64,000 nt of DNA from the NCBI RefSeq assembly GCF_017316125.1, contig NZ_JAFLWA010000004.1, forward strand, positions 1-64,000, written 5' to 3'. This document shows positions 36,650 to 45,204 of this stretch, one piece after another. This DNA comes from Enterococcus sp. DIV0660C (GTDB taxonomy: Bacteria; Bacillota; Bacilli; Lactobacillales; Enterococcaceae). Within the stretch, counting starts at the first letter, position 1. Every line of letters starts with the position of its first letter. The position numbers and the translations under genes were made by a program. The notes under the pieces are model-generated. The model did no database searches. It worked only from the letters and a program-made list of their open reading frames with translations, and was not told where the DNA came from.

Positions 36650-37624
36650 ATGTGTACATCGATTACTTATACTACTAAGGATCACTATTTTGGAAGAAAC
36701 TTTGATTATGAAATATCTTATGATGAAGTAGTTACTATCACTCCAAGAAACTATAGTTTAGATTTTCGAAAAGTAAAGAACTTAGATACTCACTATGCAA
36801 TGATTGGAATTGCAGCTGGAATTGCAGACTATCCACTTTATTATGATGCCACAAACGAAAAGGGTTTAAGTATGGCAGGATTGAATTTTTCTGGTTATGC
36901 AGAGTATAAAGAGATACAATCAGAAAAAGATAATGTGTCTCCATTTGAATTTATTCCTTGGATTTTAGGACAATGTTCAACTGTAAATGAAGCGAAAAAG
37001 TTATTAGAAACAATCAATTTAGCGGCTATTAACTTTAGTGAAGATCTCCCATTGTCGCCTTTACATTGGTTATTGGCAGATAAAGAAAAATCAATCGTTA
37101 TCGAAAGTATGAAAGACGGACTTCATATCCACGACAATCCTGTAGGCGTTTTAACCAATAGCCCTTCATTTGACTATCAATTATTTAATTTAAATAATTA
37201 TCGTGTATTATCTAATAAAACGCCTAAAAATAATTTTTCAAATAAAGTTGTTTTGAATGCTTATAGTCGTGGTATGGGTGGAATAGGATTACCTGGAGAT
37301 TTGTCGTCTACCTCTCGATTTGTTAAAGCAACATTCACTAAACTTAATTCGGTATCAGGTGACTCAGAATCTGAGAGTATTAGTCAATTTTTCCATATTC
37401 TGGGATCCGTTGAACAACAAAAGGGATTATGTGATGTTGGTGGCGGAAAATATGAATATACAATTTATTCGTCATGTTGTAATGTAGATAAAGGCATTTA
37501 TTATTATCGCACGTATGAGGATAGCCAAATTACAGCGGTAGACATGAATAAAGAAAATTTAGATAGTGATAAGTTAATCAGCTATCAAATAGTTGAAAAA
37601 CAACAAATTAACTATATCAATTAG
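36650..37624 (+). CDS. bsh: Bile salt hydrolase (choloylglycine hydrolase)
   Basis: A 324-residue Ntn-hydrolase of the CGH/BSH family that removes glycine or taurine from conjugated bile salts. The nucleophile Cys2 follows Met1 directly (MCTSITY). Other active-site residues are visible: Arg and Asp in YFGRNFDYE (about 16-19), Asn in MAGLNFSGYA (about 81), NSPSFDYQ (about 172) and Arg in STSRFVKA (about 226). RBS TAGGAGGAAC. It is cytosolic. It lies inside the accessory island, upstream of a FUSC-like membrane protein, and has a terminator at 37637-37672. Confidence 0.93.
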   Translation: MCTSITYTTKDHYFGRNFDYEISYDEVVTITPRNYSLDFRKVKNLDTHYAMIGIAAGIADYPLYYDATNEKGLSMAGLNFSGYAEYKEIQSEKDNVSPFEFIPWILGQCSTVNEAKKLLETINLAAINFSEDLPLSPLHWLLADKEKSIVIESMKDGLHIHDNPVGVLTNSPSFDYQLFNLNNYRVLSNKTPKNNFSNKVVLNAYSRGMGGIGLPGDLSSTSRFVKATFTKLNSVSGDSESESISQFFHILGSVEQQKGLCDVGGGKYEYTIYSSCCNVDKGIYYYRTYEDSQITAVDMNKENLDSDKLISYQIVEKQQINYIN

Positions 37625-37636
37625 ATTTTAAGCAAA

Positions 37637-37672
37637 AAATACTATATTTTCAAAGGAATATAGTATTTTTTT
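37637..37672 (+). terminator. Terminator of bsh
   Basis: Stem AAAATACTATATT/AATATAGTATTTT followed by T-run. Confidence 0.8.
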
Positions 37673-37823
37673 GCTCTTTGTTAATAAGGAATTGAAGTAG
37701 ATATATACTTCAATTGGTTCTTTTTTATATCAACTATAACCAAATTAAATGAAAAAGATTATAAGTATTTATCATTGTTAGATTTAGCTAAGTAATAGTA
37801 ATATCAGTAAGGAGATATGAAGA

Positions 37824-38885
37824 ATGACTTTTTATCAGTTACTACAATTGGATCCTTTAATACTTAAGCAAAAAATAAAAAATACAAAATCAAGTAGTAA
37901 GCGGAGAAAATATTTTTTATCCTTAGTATTAAGATCTTTATTAATTGTTGGATCTGCTATTTGTGTGATTGTTACATCTACGAAGTTTTTTGGTGAATCC
38001 AATAAGCCATATGCTATTGTTTTTTTCTGTATGATGCTTAGTCTAAGATTTGTCGACTTCGGATATAAATTTACTCAATCAATTTTAGGATTGGGCATTG
38101 TCCTGGGTGCGTTGTTTGTTGCACCATTTGTCCACTTATTACCGTATTTTATTTTGCAAGTATTGTTGCATTTCTTTTTACTGGGAGGGATACTAATTGC
38201 TACTCTAAGTGATCCCAAAATGGGAAATCCGTCATTATATGGATTTTCCTATATATTTGTTGTTTATTCAACAATAACAGAACATATAACGAAACAATTA
38301 CTGAATGGTCGCCTTCTTTTCTTTGGTCTCTTTTATCTAATATTTTTGTGGATAATTTATCACAATCATCGAAATAAACATAAAGAAAAGACAATGTTCA
38401 AGGCTTTGAAAGAAAAGAGTGATTCATTGAAAATCTGGTTGTGTTCCTATGTAATTTTCATTAGCTTATTATTAGCTATTAGCCAGTATCTATCTTTTGA
38501 ACGATTTATGTGGTTTGGATTTGCCTTTTCTTCTTTATTTGCGAGTTATGGATTTTCAATAATTGATTTAAACACACGTGCAACCGACCGTTTATTAGGC
38601 ACAATTATTGGTATGTTTTCTTTTATTCTATTAAGTATGTATTTACCCATTGAGATACTTAGTTTATTAGGTGGTATTTGTTTAGGATTTTGTTCAAGTT
38701 ACCGTTATAAGACGGTTTTTAATTGTATTGGTGCGTTAACGATAGCTAGTCAAATGTATGGAATTCCACAAACATTAGTAATGCGGTTTACTTATAACTT
38801 GTTAGGCGTAAGCTTAGCTGTTTTAGGAATTTTATTTGTAAAAATGTTGATAAATCATAGAGACATTATAAAAGAGACCAATTGA
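37824..38885 (+). CDS. FUSC-like integral membrane protein
   Basis: A 353-residue membrane protein with about ten hydrophobic segments in two halves separated by a basic loop (HNHRNKHKEKTMFKALKEK). The second half shows the FUSC-type pattern STNTRATDRLLGT-like, here LNTRATDRLLGTIIGMF. FUSC proteins are linked to export of aromatic acids and other toxic organic acids. RBS AAGGAGAT. It follows bsh on the same strand but after a terminator; export of free bile acids is a tempting but untested role. Confidence 0.6.
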   Translation: MTFYQLLQLDPLILKQKIKNTKSSSKRRKYFLSLVLRSLLIVGSAICVIVTSTKFFGESNKPYAIVFFCMMLSLRFVDFGYKFTQSILGLGIVLGALFVAPFVHLLPYFILQVLLHFFLLGGILIATLSDPKMGNPSLYGFSYIFVVYSTITEHITKQLLNGRLLFFGLFYLIFLWIIYHNHRNKHKEKTMFKALKEKSDSLKIWLCSYVIFISLLLAISQYLSFERFMWFGFAFSSLFASYGFSIIDLNTRATDRLLGTIIGMFSFILLSMYLPIEILSLLGGICLGFCSSYRYKTVFNCIGALTIASQMYGIPQTLVMRFTYNLLGVSLAVLGILFVKMLINHRDIIKETN

Positions 38886-39242
38886 TAAAAGTGCTTGTTC
38901 ATATCGTATAGTAAGTATAATAACTATTCGAATAAAAATAAGAATAGAAAATAAATTGACATTATTATCTTGTTTGTCAATCAGATTGGTTGATACAGAA
39001 ACAGTCTTATTCTAAAGAATAAGGCTGTTTCTTTATGAGAGATAACATACAAATATATATTGTTTGAACAATTGTCACTTTTCTTTATAATTGGCAAAAA
39101 CTAATGATCATTTGTCTTTCTATTTTTATCCTCCATTTTGTCTAAATAACGATAAATCGTTATCGATGGCTATTTCTAATACAGGCCGATTTTATGAACA
39201 CTTTTTGGTCACATTTACGGGGTTTATGGTGACGTGATTGGA
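38886..39242. other. 357-bp region with terminator and recombinase debris
   Basis: Holds a hairpin at about 38997-39033 (GAAACAGTCTTATTCT/AGAATAAGGCTGTTTC, T-run) ending the FUSC-like gene, and a resolvase C-terminal remnant at 39101-39170 on the minus strand. Confidence 0.6.
39101..39170 (-). pseudogene. Serine recombinase C-terminal remnant
   Basis: Read leftward: PSITIYRYLDKMEDKNRKTNDH then stop, the typical last helix and tail of a Tn3-type resolvase HTH. Upstream codons contain a stop. It is a third recombinase fragment and is not obviously from the same gene as the two flanking copies. Confidence 0.6.
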
Positions 39243-40265
39243 TTAGGACAAATTGACAACTGCAACTCCACTGACAAAGAAATTCAGGAAGCTATCAAAA
39301 AATTGCTTTATTGGGGTACTGCTATTCCAAGAAATGAAGCAACAAAATAATTTTGAAGAAAAAGAGAATACTAAGCTAATTATTAACACAACTAATGCAT
39401 TAAACGGGAAAAGGCGATACATTTGGCTACGATTAAACACTTGAATAATTACAAGATGTAAAAAAAATATAGAAAATGAATAATCGCCTATATATTTTAA
39501 AACATCAATTTTTATTTTCTTTTTACATTTAATAACCTTACTTATCATCATCAAAAATACCATGCTAGCTAATACAGAACTTAACTTCAAGGCAGATACT
39601 CCAACTTCGGGAGAATATTGGAAAAGCAAATATCCTTCAAAAAATGAAAGAAATAATAAAATCACATATAAAAGAATCATTTTTTTCTCTTTCTTTTTCT
39701 TCATATAAATTTTATTATTCCCTACAAGATAGCCTAAATAAAAAAAAGAAAACCAAGGTAAACAACTGTTTATTCTAATATTCGCCATTAAATTTGAAAA
39801 ATGATAACCAGAAAATATTGGAATAATTCTACTAAAGAATGTTTCTATTGGTGATATCAACAAAAATATACTTTTATAACGAGAGCTTCCCATCTTATCA
39901 ATAATTGGAATCAATAGAGTAAGCTGAATATATACAGGAATAAAATACATGCCTGAAGCAGAATTAAATGTAACTAAACTTAAAAAAAACTTTCTGAACA
40001 ATTGTGGTTCTCCATAATTATATAACAATGTATAAATCAAACTCCAAATGATATAGGAAAAAACGACTTTTTTTACTCTTTTTTTGGGTTTGTAATTCTC
40101 CATACTAGAATTAATTCCGCTTAAATAAAGAAATAAAGGAACAGCATGATTTAAAAATGAACGTATGAAAATTGAATCAACACTTTGAGGAAGACAGTGA
40201 ATCATTACTACACAACAAATAGCGAATCCTCTCAGTACTTGAATTGTATAATTTTTATTCGACAC
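39243..40265 (-). CDS. Acyltransferase family 3 membrane protein
   Basis: A 340-residue protein with about ten membrane segments of the Acyl_transf_3 family, which O-acylates cell-surface glycans. The N-terminal VLRGFAICCVVMIHC contains the family R and catalytic His region; YLSGINSS and FYLGYLVGN follow. It starts at GTG 40265. The C-terminal end (NSSTPIKQFFDSFLNFFVSGVAVVNLS) runs into debris and may be altered. Very AT-rich, beside a GT39-like gene, so both may modify a surface polymer. Confidence 0.78.
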   Translation of the reverse strand: MSNKNYTIQVLRGFAICCVVMIHCLPQSVDSIFIRSFLNHAVPLFLYLSGINSSMENYKPKKRVKKVVFSYIIWSLIYTLLYNYGEPQLFRKFFLSLVTFNSASGMYFIPVYIQLTLLIPIIDKMGSSRYKSIFLLISPIETFFSRIIPIFSGYHFSNLMANIRINSCLPWFSFFYLGYLVGNNKIYMKKKKEKKMILLYVILLFLSFFEGYLLFQYSPEVGVSALKLSSVLASMVFLMMISKVIKCKKKIKIDVLKYIGDYSFSIFFLHLVIIQVFNRSQMYRLFPFNALVVLIISLVFSFSSKLFCCFISWNSSTPIKQFFDSFLNFFVSGVAVVNLS

Positions 40266-40618
40266 CCTTTCTATACTCCTGTTACATTAACTCTGTGATT
40301 GAAATCCTTAATGATTAATAACAACATAATTATCTAATTTCTTTTATTATCCTTTTTCAAATGAAATATTCGTTTATAACTGTAACTTCTTATTTACTAG
40401 TTTTTCTTATCGTAAATGGACGTTTACGATTTGTTTGTTGATTTTTCTCAGAAGTTACAATACTTTTTTCCTTTGGTATAGTGATATAGTCTGTTTTTTT
40501 GAAGCCTTTCGCAGCTTTTTTCAAAAAAAATGGTTTAAATTTTGGTTGGATAAAAGATACTTCTTTGTTCAATTCTGTTGGTTTATAGAACGGCTTAAAA
40601 TTTCGTTTTTTATTTTTT
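40266..40618. other. 353-bp region between the acyltransferase and glycosyltransferase genes
   Basis: AT-rich. A leftward frame of about 75 codons (40390-40615) encodes a very basic, Lys/Pro/Phe-rich peptide (KPFYKPTELNKEVSF...NRKRPFTIRKTSK) but has only a TTG start without a ribosome site. I see no supported gene; a small basic protein is possible. Confidence 0.35.
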
Positions 40619-42016
40619 CTACTTACTCACTATAAAAACCCTTGCGATAGGTCTCTGGCTAGGAATTGATTCTTTATATTCACAATGATAACCTTTTATA
40701 GAAACAGGGTTATCCATACCAGTTATCAATACATAATCCCCTTTTTTGTTTTGAAAAAATTCTTTTATATTTTTGTGATTATACGGATTTCCTTGTTCAC
40801 TTGCACGCGTATACACTACTTTATCCTGAATATACCATGATAAAACTAATGCGAATTGATCATTTGCAAATTTATCAATAATATAACCATCATAAGAAGA
40901 ATATTTTTGAATAAAATGAGTGTCTACTAATTGATTTTCAGGGGAATGAACCCTTCGATAGAAAGTGAAAAAATTACCAAAAAACAAGATTATCATACAA
41001 CATATTATTAGAGTCGACTTCATTTTTTTCTGTTTACCACAAATAATTGCTAGAAAAAGTACATATAAAGGAAAGCATGGAATTAAATATTTAATAATAA
41101 ATATTGGTTGAATAACAATGGATAGAAAAATACCAATTAAGAAAGTTCCTAACGGCACTAACAAGCAGAAGATTGCTTTAAAATTATTTTTTTGTTGATA
41201 CACGCAACAAATAACTAGAATAGAAATAATGATAAACACAAAATATGCCAAAATATTATTACTAAATTCACCAGCTATAACTGTATAGATCATCTTTATC
41301 AAACTAAATCCAGTTATTTGAGGAATCCAAAAATCATTAGAAACATCTTTTGCTTGTAAAATGAAAATTTTTATCCAAGGCATGTATCCAATAAATAGTA
41401 TAAATACAGAAAGAACATACTTGTAGACATTACGTTTAGATTTGATTATACATAATAGTAGGATTCCATAAATAATCATTATAGAAATTAAAGCAAAATA
41501 ATGGGTGTACATTGCACATAAACTATAAATAGACAACTTTATACAGTTAGCATAATTATAATTGACAAAAAAATCATAAGCAGATATAGCTGAAAAAAAT
41601 ACAAAACACGCTGCTAAAGAATACATTCTTATTTCAACAGCGTATCTTAACAAAAAAGGCGAGCAAACAAAAAATAAGGCAAATAGAGTTGCTATTTTTT
41701 CTCCTAATGTCCTTTTAACCAAAATTGTTCCATTTACCAACACTACTAGATAAGGCAAGATAGAAAAGATTTTTGACCACAACAATTTATTATGAAAAAA
41801 AGTAAGGAAAATTTTTAATAGTATATAATACAATGGCGGATGTACATCTTCTGAAGTTATTTTTATTATGTCTTTAAAAGTATTATTAACTACTCCTAAA
41901 GTGTATGCTTCATCACCCCAAATATTATTTCCTAAAAGACTCACATACATAATAATACCAAAAAAATATATTAAGTATCTCACCCATTCCATACTTATAT
42001 GAAAACCTTTTTTCAA
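40619..42016 (-). CDS. GT39-like membrane glycosyltransferase
   Basis: A 465-residue polytopic protein of the ArnT/PMT (GT-C) superfamily, which uses polyprenyl-phosphate sugars at the outer membrane face. The catalytic Asp-Glu is in NNIWGDEAYTLGVV (about residue 37), and DVHPPLYYILLK is the next conserved block. About 11 membrane segments and a C-terminal outside domain. The start is TTG 42016 after GGAGGG; the nominal upstream TTG lies inside that site. The acceptor is unknown. Neighbour of the acyltransferase gene. Confidence 0.82.
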   Translation of the reverse strand: MKKGFHISMEWVRYLIYFFGIIMYVSLLGNNIWGDEAYTLGVVNNTFKDIIKITSEDVHPPLYYILLKIFLTFFHNKLLWSKIFSILPYLVVLVNGTILVKRTLGEKIATLFALFFVCSPFLLRYAVEIRMYSLAACFVFFSAISAYDFFVNYNYANCIKLSIYSLCAMYTHYFALISIMIIYGILLLCIIKSKRNVYKYVLSVFILFIGYMPWIKIFILQAKDVSNDFWIPQITGFSLIKMIYTVIAGEFSNNILAYFVFIIISILVICCVYQQKNNFKAIFCLLVPLGTFLIGIFLSIVIQPIFIIKYLIPCFPLYVLFLAIICGKQKKMKSTLIICCMIILFFGNFFTFYRRVHSPENQLVDTHFIQKYSSYDGYIIDKFANDQFALVLSWYIQDKVVYTRASEQGNPYNHKNIKEFFQNKKGDYVLITGMDNPVSIKGYHCEYKESIPSQRPIARVFIVSK

Positions 42017-42351
42017 AATTAAAACACCCTCCAAAAAAATTATGACATAGCTTTTAACTACTATTCCCCTTAATTTATATATGATTGTATCAACTAATAT
42101 TTTTTATTTTTAAATACCTTGGTTGAAAATAAAAAGCTTTGGCATTCATACAACACAAAAAAGCCCACTTTATTGCAATAAAGTGGGCTTTTTTGTTACT
42201 CATATAAAACTAAATTCTCAACTACATCATCCTTGTATAACATTTTACATGCAATTTTACTTTAATTTTTTTGTTTTCAAGTTAAATTTTAAAAATGGTT
42301 GAAACTATTTTCTTGTTATATTTATATCATCCATAACACTTTAATTTTTTA
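42017..42351. other. 335-bp intergenic region with a terminator
   Basis: Holds the promoter side of the GT39-like gene and a near-perfect bidirectional terminator at 42157-42193. No gene seen. Confidence 0.6.
42157..42193. terminator. Bidirectional terminator
   Basis: AAAAAGCCCACTTTATT and its complement meet around TTGCAA with T6 to the right and A6 to the left. Confidence 0.85.
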
Positions 42352-42594
42352 TCATTTTTTCACAAAGTCATCAAATAATTTATTTGGTGACTTCTCTCTT
42401 TTGTTAGCTAAAATAGCACATCCTATGCCACTCATGACAACGATTCCTCCAATTAAAGTCATCCATCTTCCAAAATATAAGACAAAACAACAATATAGCT
42501 ACAAAATCAATATATTTATGTTATTTACTCCAGCATGGCGAATAATCATTTCGTCCACAAACAACACTAGAAATAGTGGAATAAGTTTATTCAT
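42352..42594 (-). pseudogene. Small membrane protein gene with a nonsense codon
   Basis: From ATG 42594 the frame reads MNKLIPLFLVLFVDEMIIRH... for 32 codons, hits TAG, then continues in the same frame as LYCCFVLYFGRWMTLIGGIVVMSGIG...KREKSPNKLFDDF to a stop at 42352. The two halves form a plausible 80-residue protein with three hydrophobic stretches, so one nonsense mutation has broken it (or it is two tiny genes). It overlaps the end of an upstream frame by ATGAATAA. Confidence 0.5.
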
Positions 42595-42681
42595 TACAAA
42601 TCCCTTCTTTTTTAGTTAACGAGCCTTGCTCACTTATTTCACACATTTCCACTTTTCGGTATAAATAATTATCTATCATTT
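42589..42681 (-). pseudogene. Fragment related to the 31-kb frameshifted gene
   Basis: A leftward frame ATG 42681 gives MIDNYLYRKVEMCEISEQGSLTK and ends in the ATGAATAA overlap with the next frame. EISEQGSLTK matches EITEQSSLTK at about 31.05 kb, and the bases around it are similar. Both sites therefore look like relics of the same two-gene module. Confidence 0.4.
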
Positions 42682-42831
42682 TCTACATTGAGTTGTTCCT
42701 CTACGCCCTAAACAAAATAGCCCAAATCTTTTTATTCAAGTCTTGATAAATTTATTTTAAAGAAATACCTAGTTAGAAAACGTCCACACTTTTTTAGATA
42801 AAGGGTGGACGTTCGTTGATTTTACAGTTTT

Positions 42832-43092
42832 TTGCAATTTCATAGATTACGTCAACTGTTACTGACTGTCGTGCAGTTTGCTGAACCTGACAATATGAAA
42901 CCGTCCACAATTGCTTCATGGGTTACTGGAGAAAAAAGTGTCAAAAGCTTGCCTGCTGTATTCATCTATTCTTTATCATTATCAACAGGAAAAGATATGT
43001 CTGAAATATATAATGATTTACTAGCTATTCAGACCAAAAAATGGTGTTCGATGCAAAGAAAACACCACAAAAAAGAGAGAGTAGACTCGTAA
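42832..43092 (+). CDS. Possible HTH-like fragment, unrecognised
   Basis: An 86-codon frame with a TTG start and no ribosome site. STIASWVTGEKSVKSLPAVFIYSLSLSTGKDMSEIYNDL has the spacing of an XRE-type HTH second half (turn, W-x-x-G-x, P), so it may be the remnant of a Cro/CI-like repressor. A terminator (AAAAAGAGAG/CTCTCTTTTT, 43068-43104) follows, which argues that a gene once ended here. Confidence 0.35.
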   Translation: MQFHRLRQLLLTVVQFAEPDNMKPSTIASWVTGEKSVKSLPAVFIYSLSLSTGKDMSEIYNDLLAIQTKKWCSMQRKHHKKERVDS

Positions 43093-43233
43093 CCTCTCTT
43101 TTTATTGTTCGCTATGTAGTCTATTAATCAACCAAACGTGACTATTGTTATTCGAGGTTAGCTTGAAAATTGGCCATTCCCCATGTCGAAATAGTTCGTA
43201 TTTTTTAACTGCTAGTAGTTACTTTACAATCAA

Positions 43234-43428
43234 TTATTCTTTATTTTTAGTATGACTTTTTTTAAATAAATAACTTACAATTGTTTCATATCCCCAAGCA
43301 ATAATCACTAGTAATATAATACGTATATAGATAGGAAGCTGATTAATAATAAATGTATTCACCAATTCAAAAATCACCATTAGTACTAAGAAATAAAGAA
43401 CTTGTCCTATCTTAGATAAATTTTTCAA
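43234..43428 (-). CDS. Small two-TM protein, immunity-like
   Basis: A 64-residue protein with two membrane segments (VLYFLVLMVIFELVNTFII and IYIRIILLVIIAWGYETIV) and a basic tail (KKSHTKNKE). The start is TTG 43428, eight bases after GGAGG. It lies 30 bases downstream of a secreted-peptide gene, the usual place and form of a bacteriocin immunity protein. No named family recognised, so the role is inference. Confidence 0.55.
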   Translation of the reverse strand: MKNLSKIGQVLYFLVLMVIFELVNTFIINQLPIYIRIILLVIIAWGYETIVSYLFKKSHTKNKE

Positions 43429-43458
43429 GTAATATTCCTCCAATCAAAATCAGCAATT

Positions 43459-44005
43459 TTATTGACTGCGTACACCTATAATTACCAAACGATCTATATT
43501 TGATCCCCATTTCCAACCAGGCTGTTTATTTATGCGAACAATGATCCCTTTACTCGTATTGATATTCGCTGCAATTGAACCTGTCACAGCTTGTGCTAGC
43601 CAGCCTAGTCCTACATAGTGGACTACAAACCCAAGTGTTTTTGCTGTAGTAGCTATATAAAAAATTAATATAGACATCCTTAGTTTCATTATTAACATTC
43701 AATACTGTATTTCTGCCTGCTCTTAACATTTCTTGACTTCTAGCTGAGGCTATTTCCTGAGCAGTAAAAACTGTAGATGGGTCAACGCCGTGTTGCTTTA
43801 ACATAGTAATAAGATCATCAATTGTCAAACTAGCTAATTGATTAAACCCTTCAGTAAGTTCTTGCTCAGTGATATTTTCATTTATTGGTTGGCTTAAAGT
43901 AACTTCTGTGTTTTCATTAGCAAACACAGGTGTGCCAGCTGTAAATAATAAAGAACTGGAGATTAATAAAATTGAAGATGTTAAGAAAATTTTTCTTTTA
44001 ATCAT
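43459..44005 (-). pseudogene. Frameshifted secreted bacteriocin-like precursor
   Basis: ATG 44005 follows GAGGTG and starts a signal peptide (MIKRKIFLTSSILLISSSLLF...PVFA). A pro-region with LASLTIDDLITMLKQHGVDPSTVFTAQEIAS follows. At a T6 run (about 43656-43661) one T too many shifts the frame; removing it continues into KTLGFVVHYVGLGWLAQAVTGSIAAN and ends GWKWGSNIDRLVIIGVRSQ. The restored protein would be about 181 residues with a Gly-rich hydrophobic C-terminal part. Its two-TM partner follows at once. Bacteriocin assignment is inferred from layout only. Confidence 0.6.
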
Positions 44006-44108
44006 AAAATTCACCTCTACTTTAATATTAGTCTTTTGAAGACCTTTTAATTATATCGTCAATAACCAACCAAAAAAAATTTGCAAAAAAAGGGAGCCTA
44101 ACCTCAAA

Positions 44109-44124
44109 AACGTTAACTAACGTT
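44109..44124. promoter_or_regulatory. Palindrome upstream of the secreted-precursor gene
   Basis: AACGTTA-AC-TAACGTT, 7-bp arms, about 105 bases upstream of the start codon. It could be an operator; no candidate regulator is adjacent. Confidence 0.35.
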
Positions 44125-44149
44125 GACTCTTTGTCAATAAAGACTAATC

Positions 44150-44453
44150 ATGGCTGAAGCAATCAGAAATCCACTCATGGACAAATTCATTAAAGATTTG
44201 ATCATTCAAATTTTGGCCATGATTACTGAACAAGAACGTACCTAATCTAAACGATGCTACTAGGCATAAAGGATTTAAATTGCTAAAGCGAATAGCGTTT
44301 ACAAAGGACGTCCGAAGCTTTATATTATAGACGCAAAAGATCCCCAACGTCGCCTTGTTTATAAAAGCATTGTTGAGGATCTTAAAAATGGAGTTGGCAT
44401 TTCAAAGATTGTAAATGATTATAACAATACCAGACAAGTGGTCTACTTCAGGA
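44150..44453 (+). pseudogene. Serine recombinase fragment, right copy
   Basis: The frame [31 protein letters not shown], then several stops, then [14 protein letters not shown]...DPQRRLVYKSIVEDLKNGVGISKIVNDYNNTRQVVY aligns throughout with the copy at 33720-34030, in the same orientation. It has at least four stop codons, so it is older or under no constraint. Confidence 0.82.
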
Positions 44454-44454
44454 C

Positions 44455-44769
44455 AAATCGAATCTCCTATTGTCACATCCATTTTAAACGGCACACGTGC
44501 TTTCTCTAAATTAGCCATCAATTTAATTTTTCTTCAGTTAATTTCCTATTTCTAAATGTCAGATTGCTATCAATTATTGTTCTTCTATCGATTCCATATT
44601 TTGATCCTAATAAAAAGCCGCCTTTTAAAATGAAGTCATTTTTATACTTTGATTCAGAAATTTGTTCAATTAAACCATCCATCATAAAATGCCTTTGCAC
44701 TAACTGTACATTTAATCCTGTACTCTTTGCTAAATTTCTGGTTTTTGCTCCAAAATGTGTCGGTGTCAT
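44455..44769 (-). pseudogene. AbiEii-type toxin remnant
   Basis: ATG 44769 with GGAGG starts a frame whose NDFILKGGFLLGSKYGIDRRTIIDSNLTF resembles the nucleotidyltransferase core of AbiEii toxins (KGGxxL...R.T.D.D), but the second catalytic Asp is Asn (SNLTF). It stops at 44518; a second segment MANLEKARVPFKMDVTIGD continues in another frame to about 44455. So a type IV AbiE toxin gene has lost its 3-prime two-thirds. Confidence 0.6.
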
Positions 44770-44780
44770 TTTTTCCTCCA

Positions 44781-44933
44781 TCAACATAAGCTTTGCATAT
44801 GGTATTTCATTTCGGGTTCACTTTCATCTCTCGGATTCCAAATATCACAAAGTGTACGTTCTTTGTTTTCATTCAGTTCTAAAGCGACTTTTCAATAGCT
44901 TTTCAGAAAATAAATGGTCGGATTTTTTTCCAT
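44781..44933 (-). pseudogene. Possible AbiEi antitoxin remnant
   Basis: A frame from ATG 44933, with GGAGGAG upstream, has one in-frame TGA and includes NKERTLCDIWNPRDE. ERTLCDI resembles the conserved SPERTICDI box of AbiEi antitoxins. It lies directly before the AbiEii-like remnant, as the antitoxin gene does in AbiE systems. Confidence 0.4.
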
Positions 44934-45204
44934 TGTCTTACTCTCCTCCAAAAAAGATACGTCCAAATACTAGCACCTTCTACTAACTTTACAGAGCAAA
45001 AAAAATTTTTTACAAGGACTATAAATTGGCAGTCAGTGTCTTAAATGAGAATTTTCTAATGTCCCAATGAAATGATTTTTTTCGCGTACTTACGCAAATG
45101 TTACCAAATAGTATCTATTGCACTAAAAAGTAGGTACTTTCTACTTTCGTAAATAAGGTCTATATTTTCTATTCGTCAGGTAACAAACTTTTAGGAGGAC
45201 AAAA
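44934..45204. promoter_or_regulatory. Upstream region of the MFS gene with an inverted repeat
   Basis: An inverted repeat AAAGTAG (45127-45133) / CTACTTT (45141-45147) lies about 60 bases before the MFS start and could be a repressor site. No regulator gene is adjacent on either side. Confidence 0.4.

Noticed and set aside
40390-40615. Very basic leftward frame of about 75 codons between the acyltransferase and GT39-like genes
   Set aside because: Only a TTG start without a ribosome site; composition is what AT-rich non-coding DNA gives. Left as a possibility, not called.
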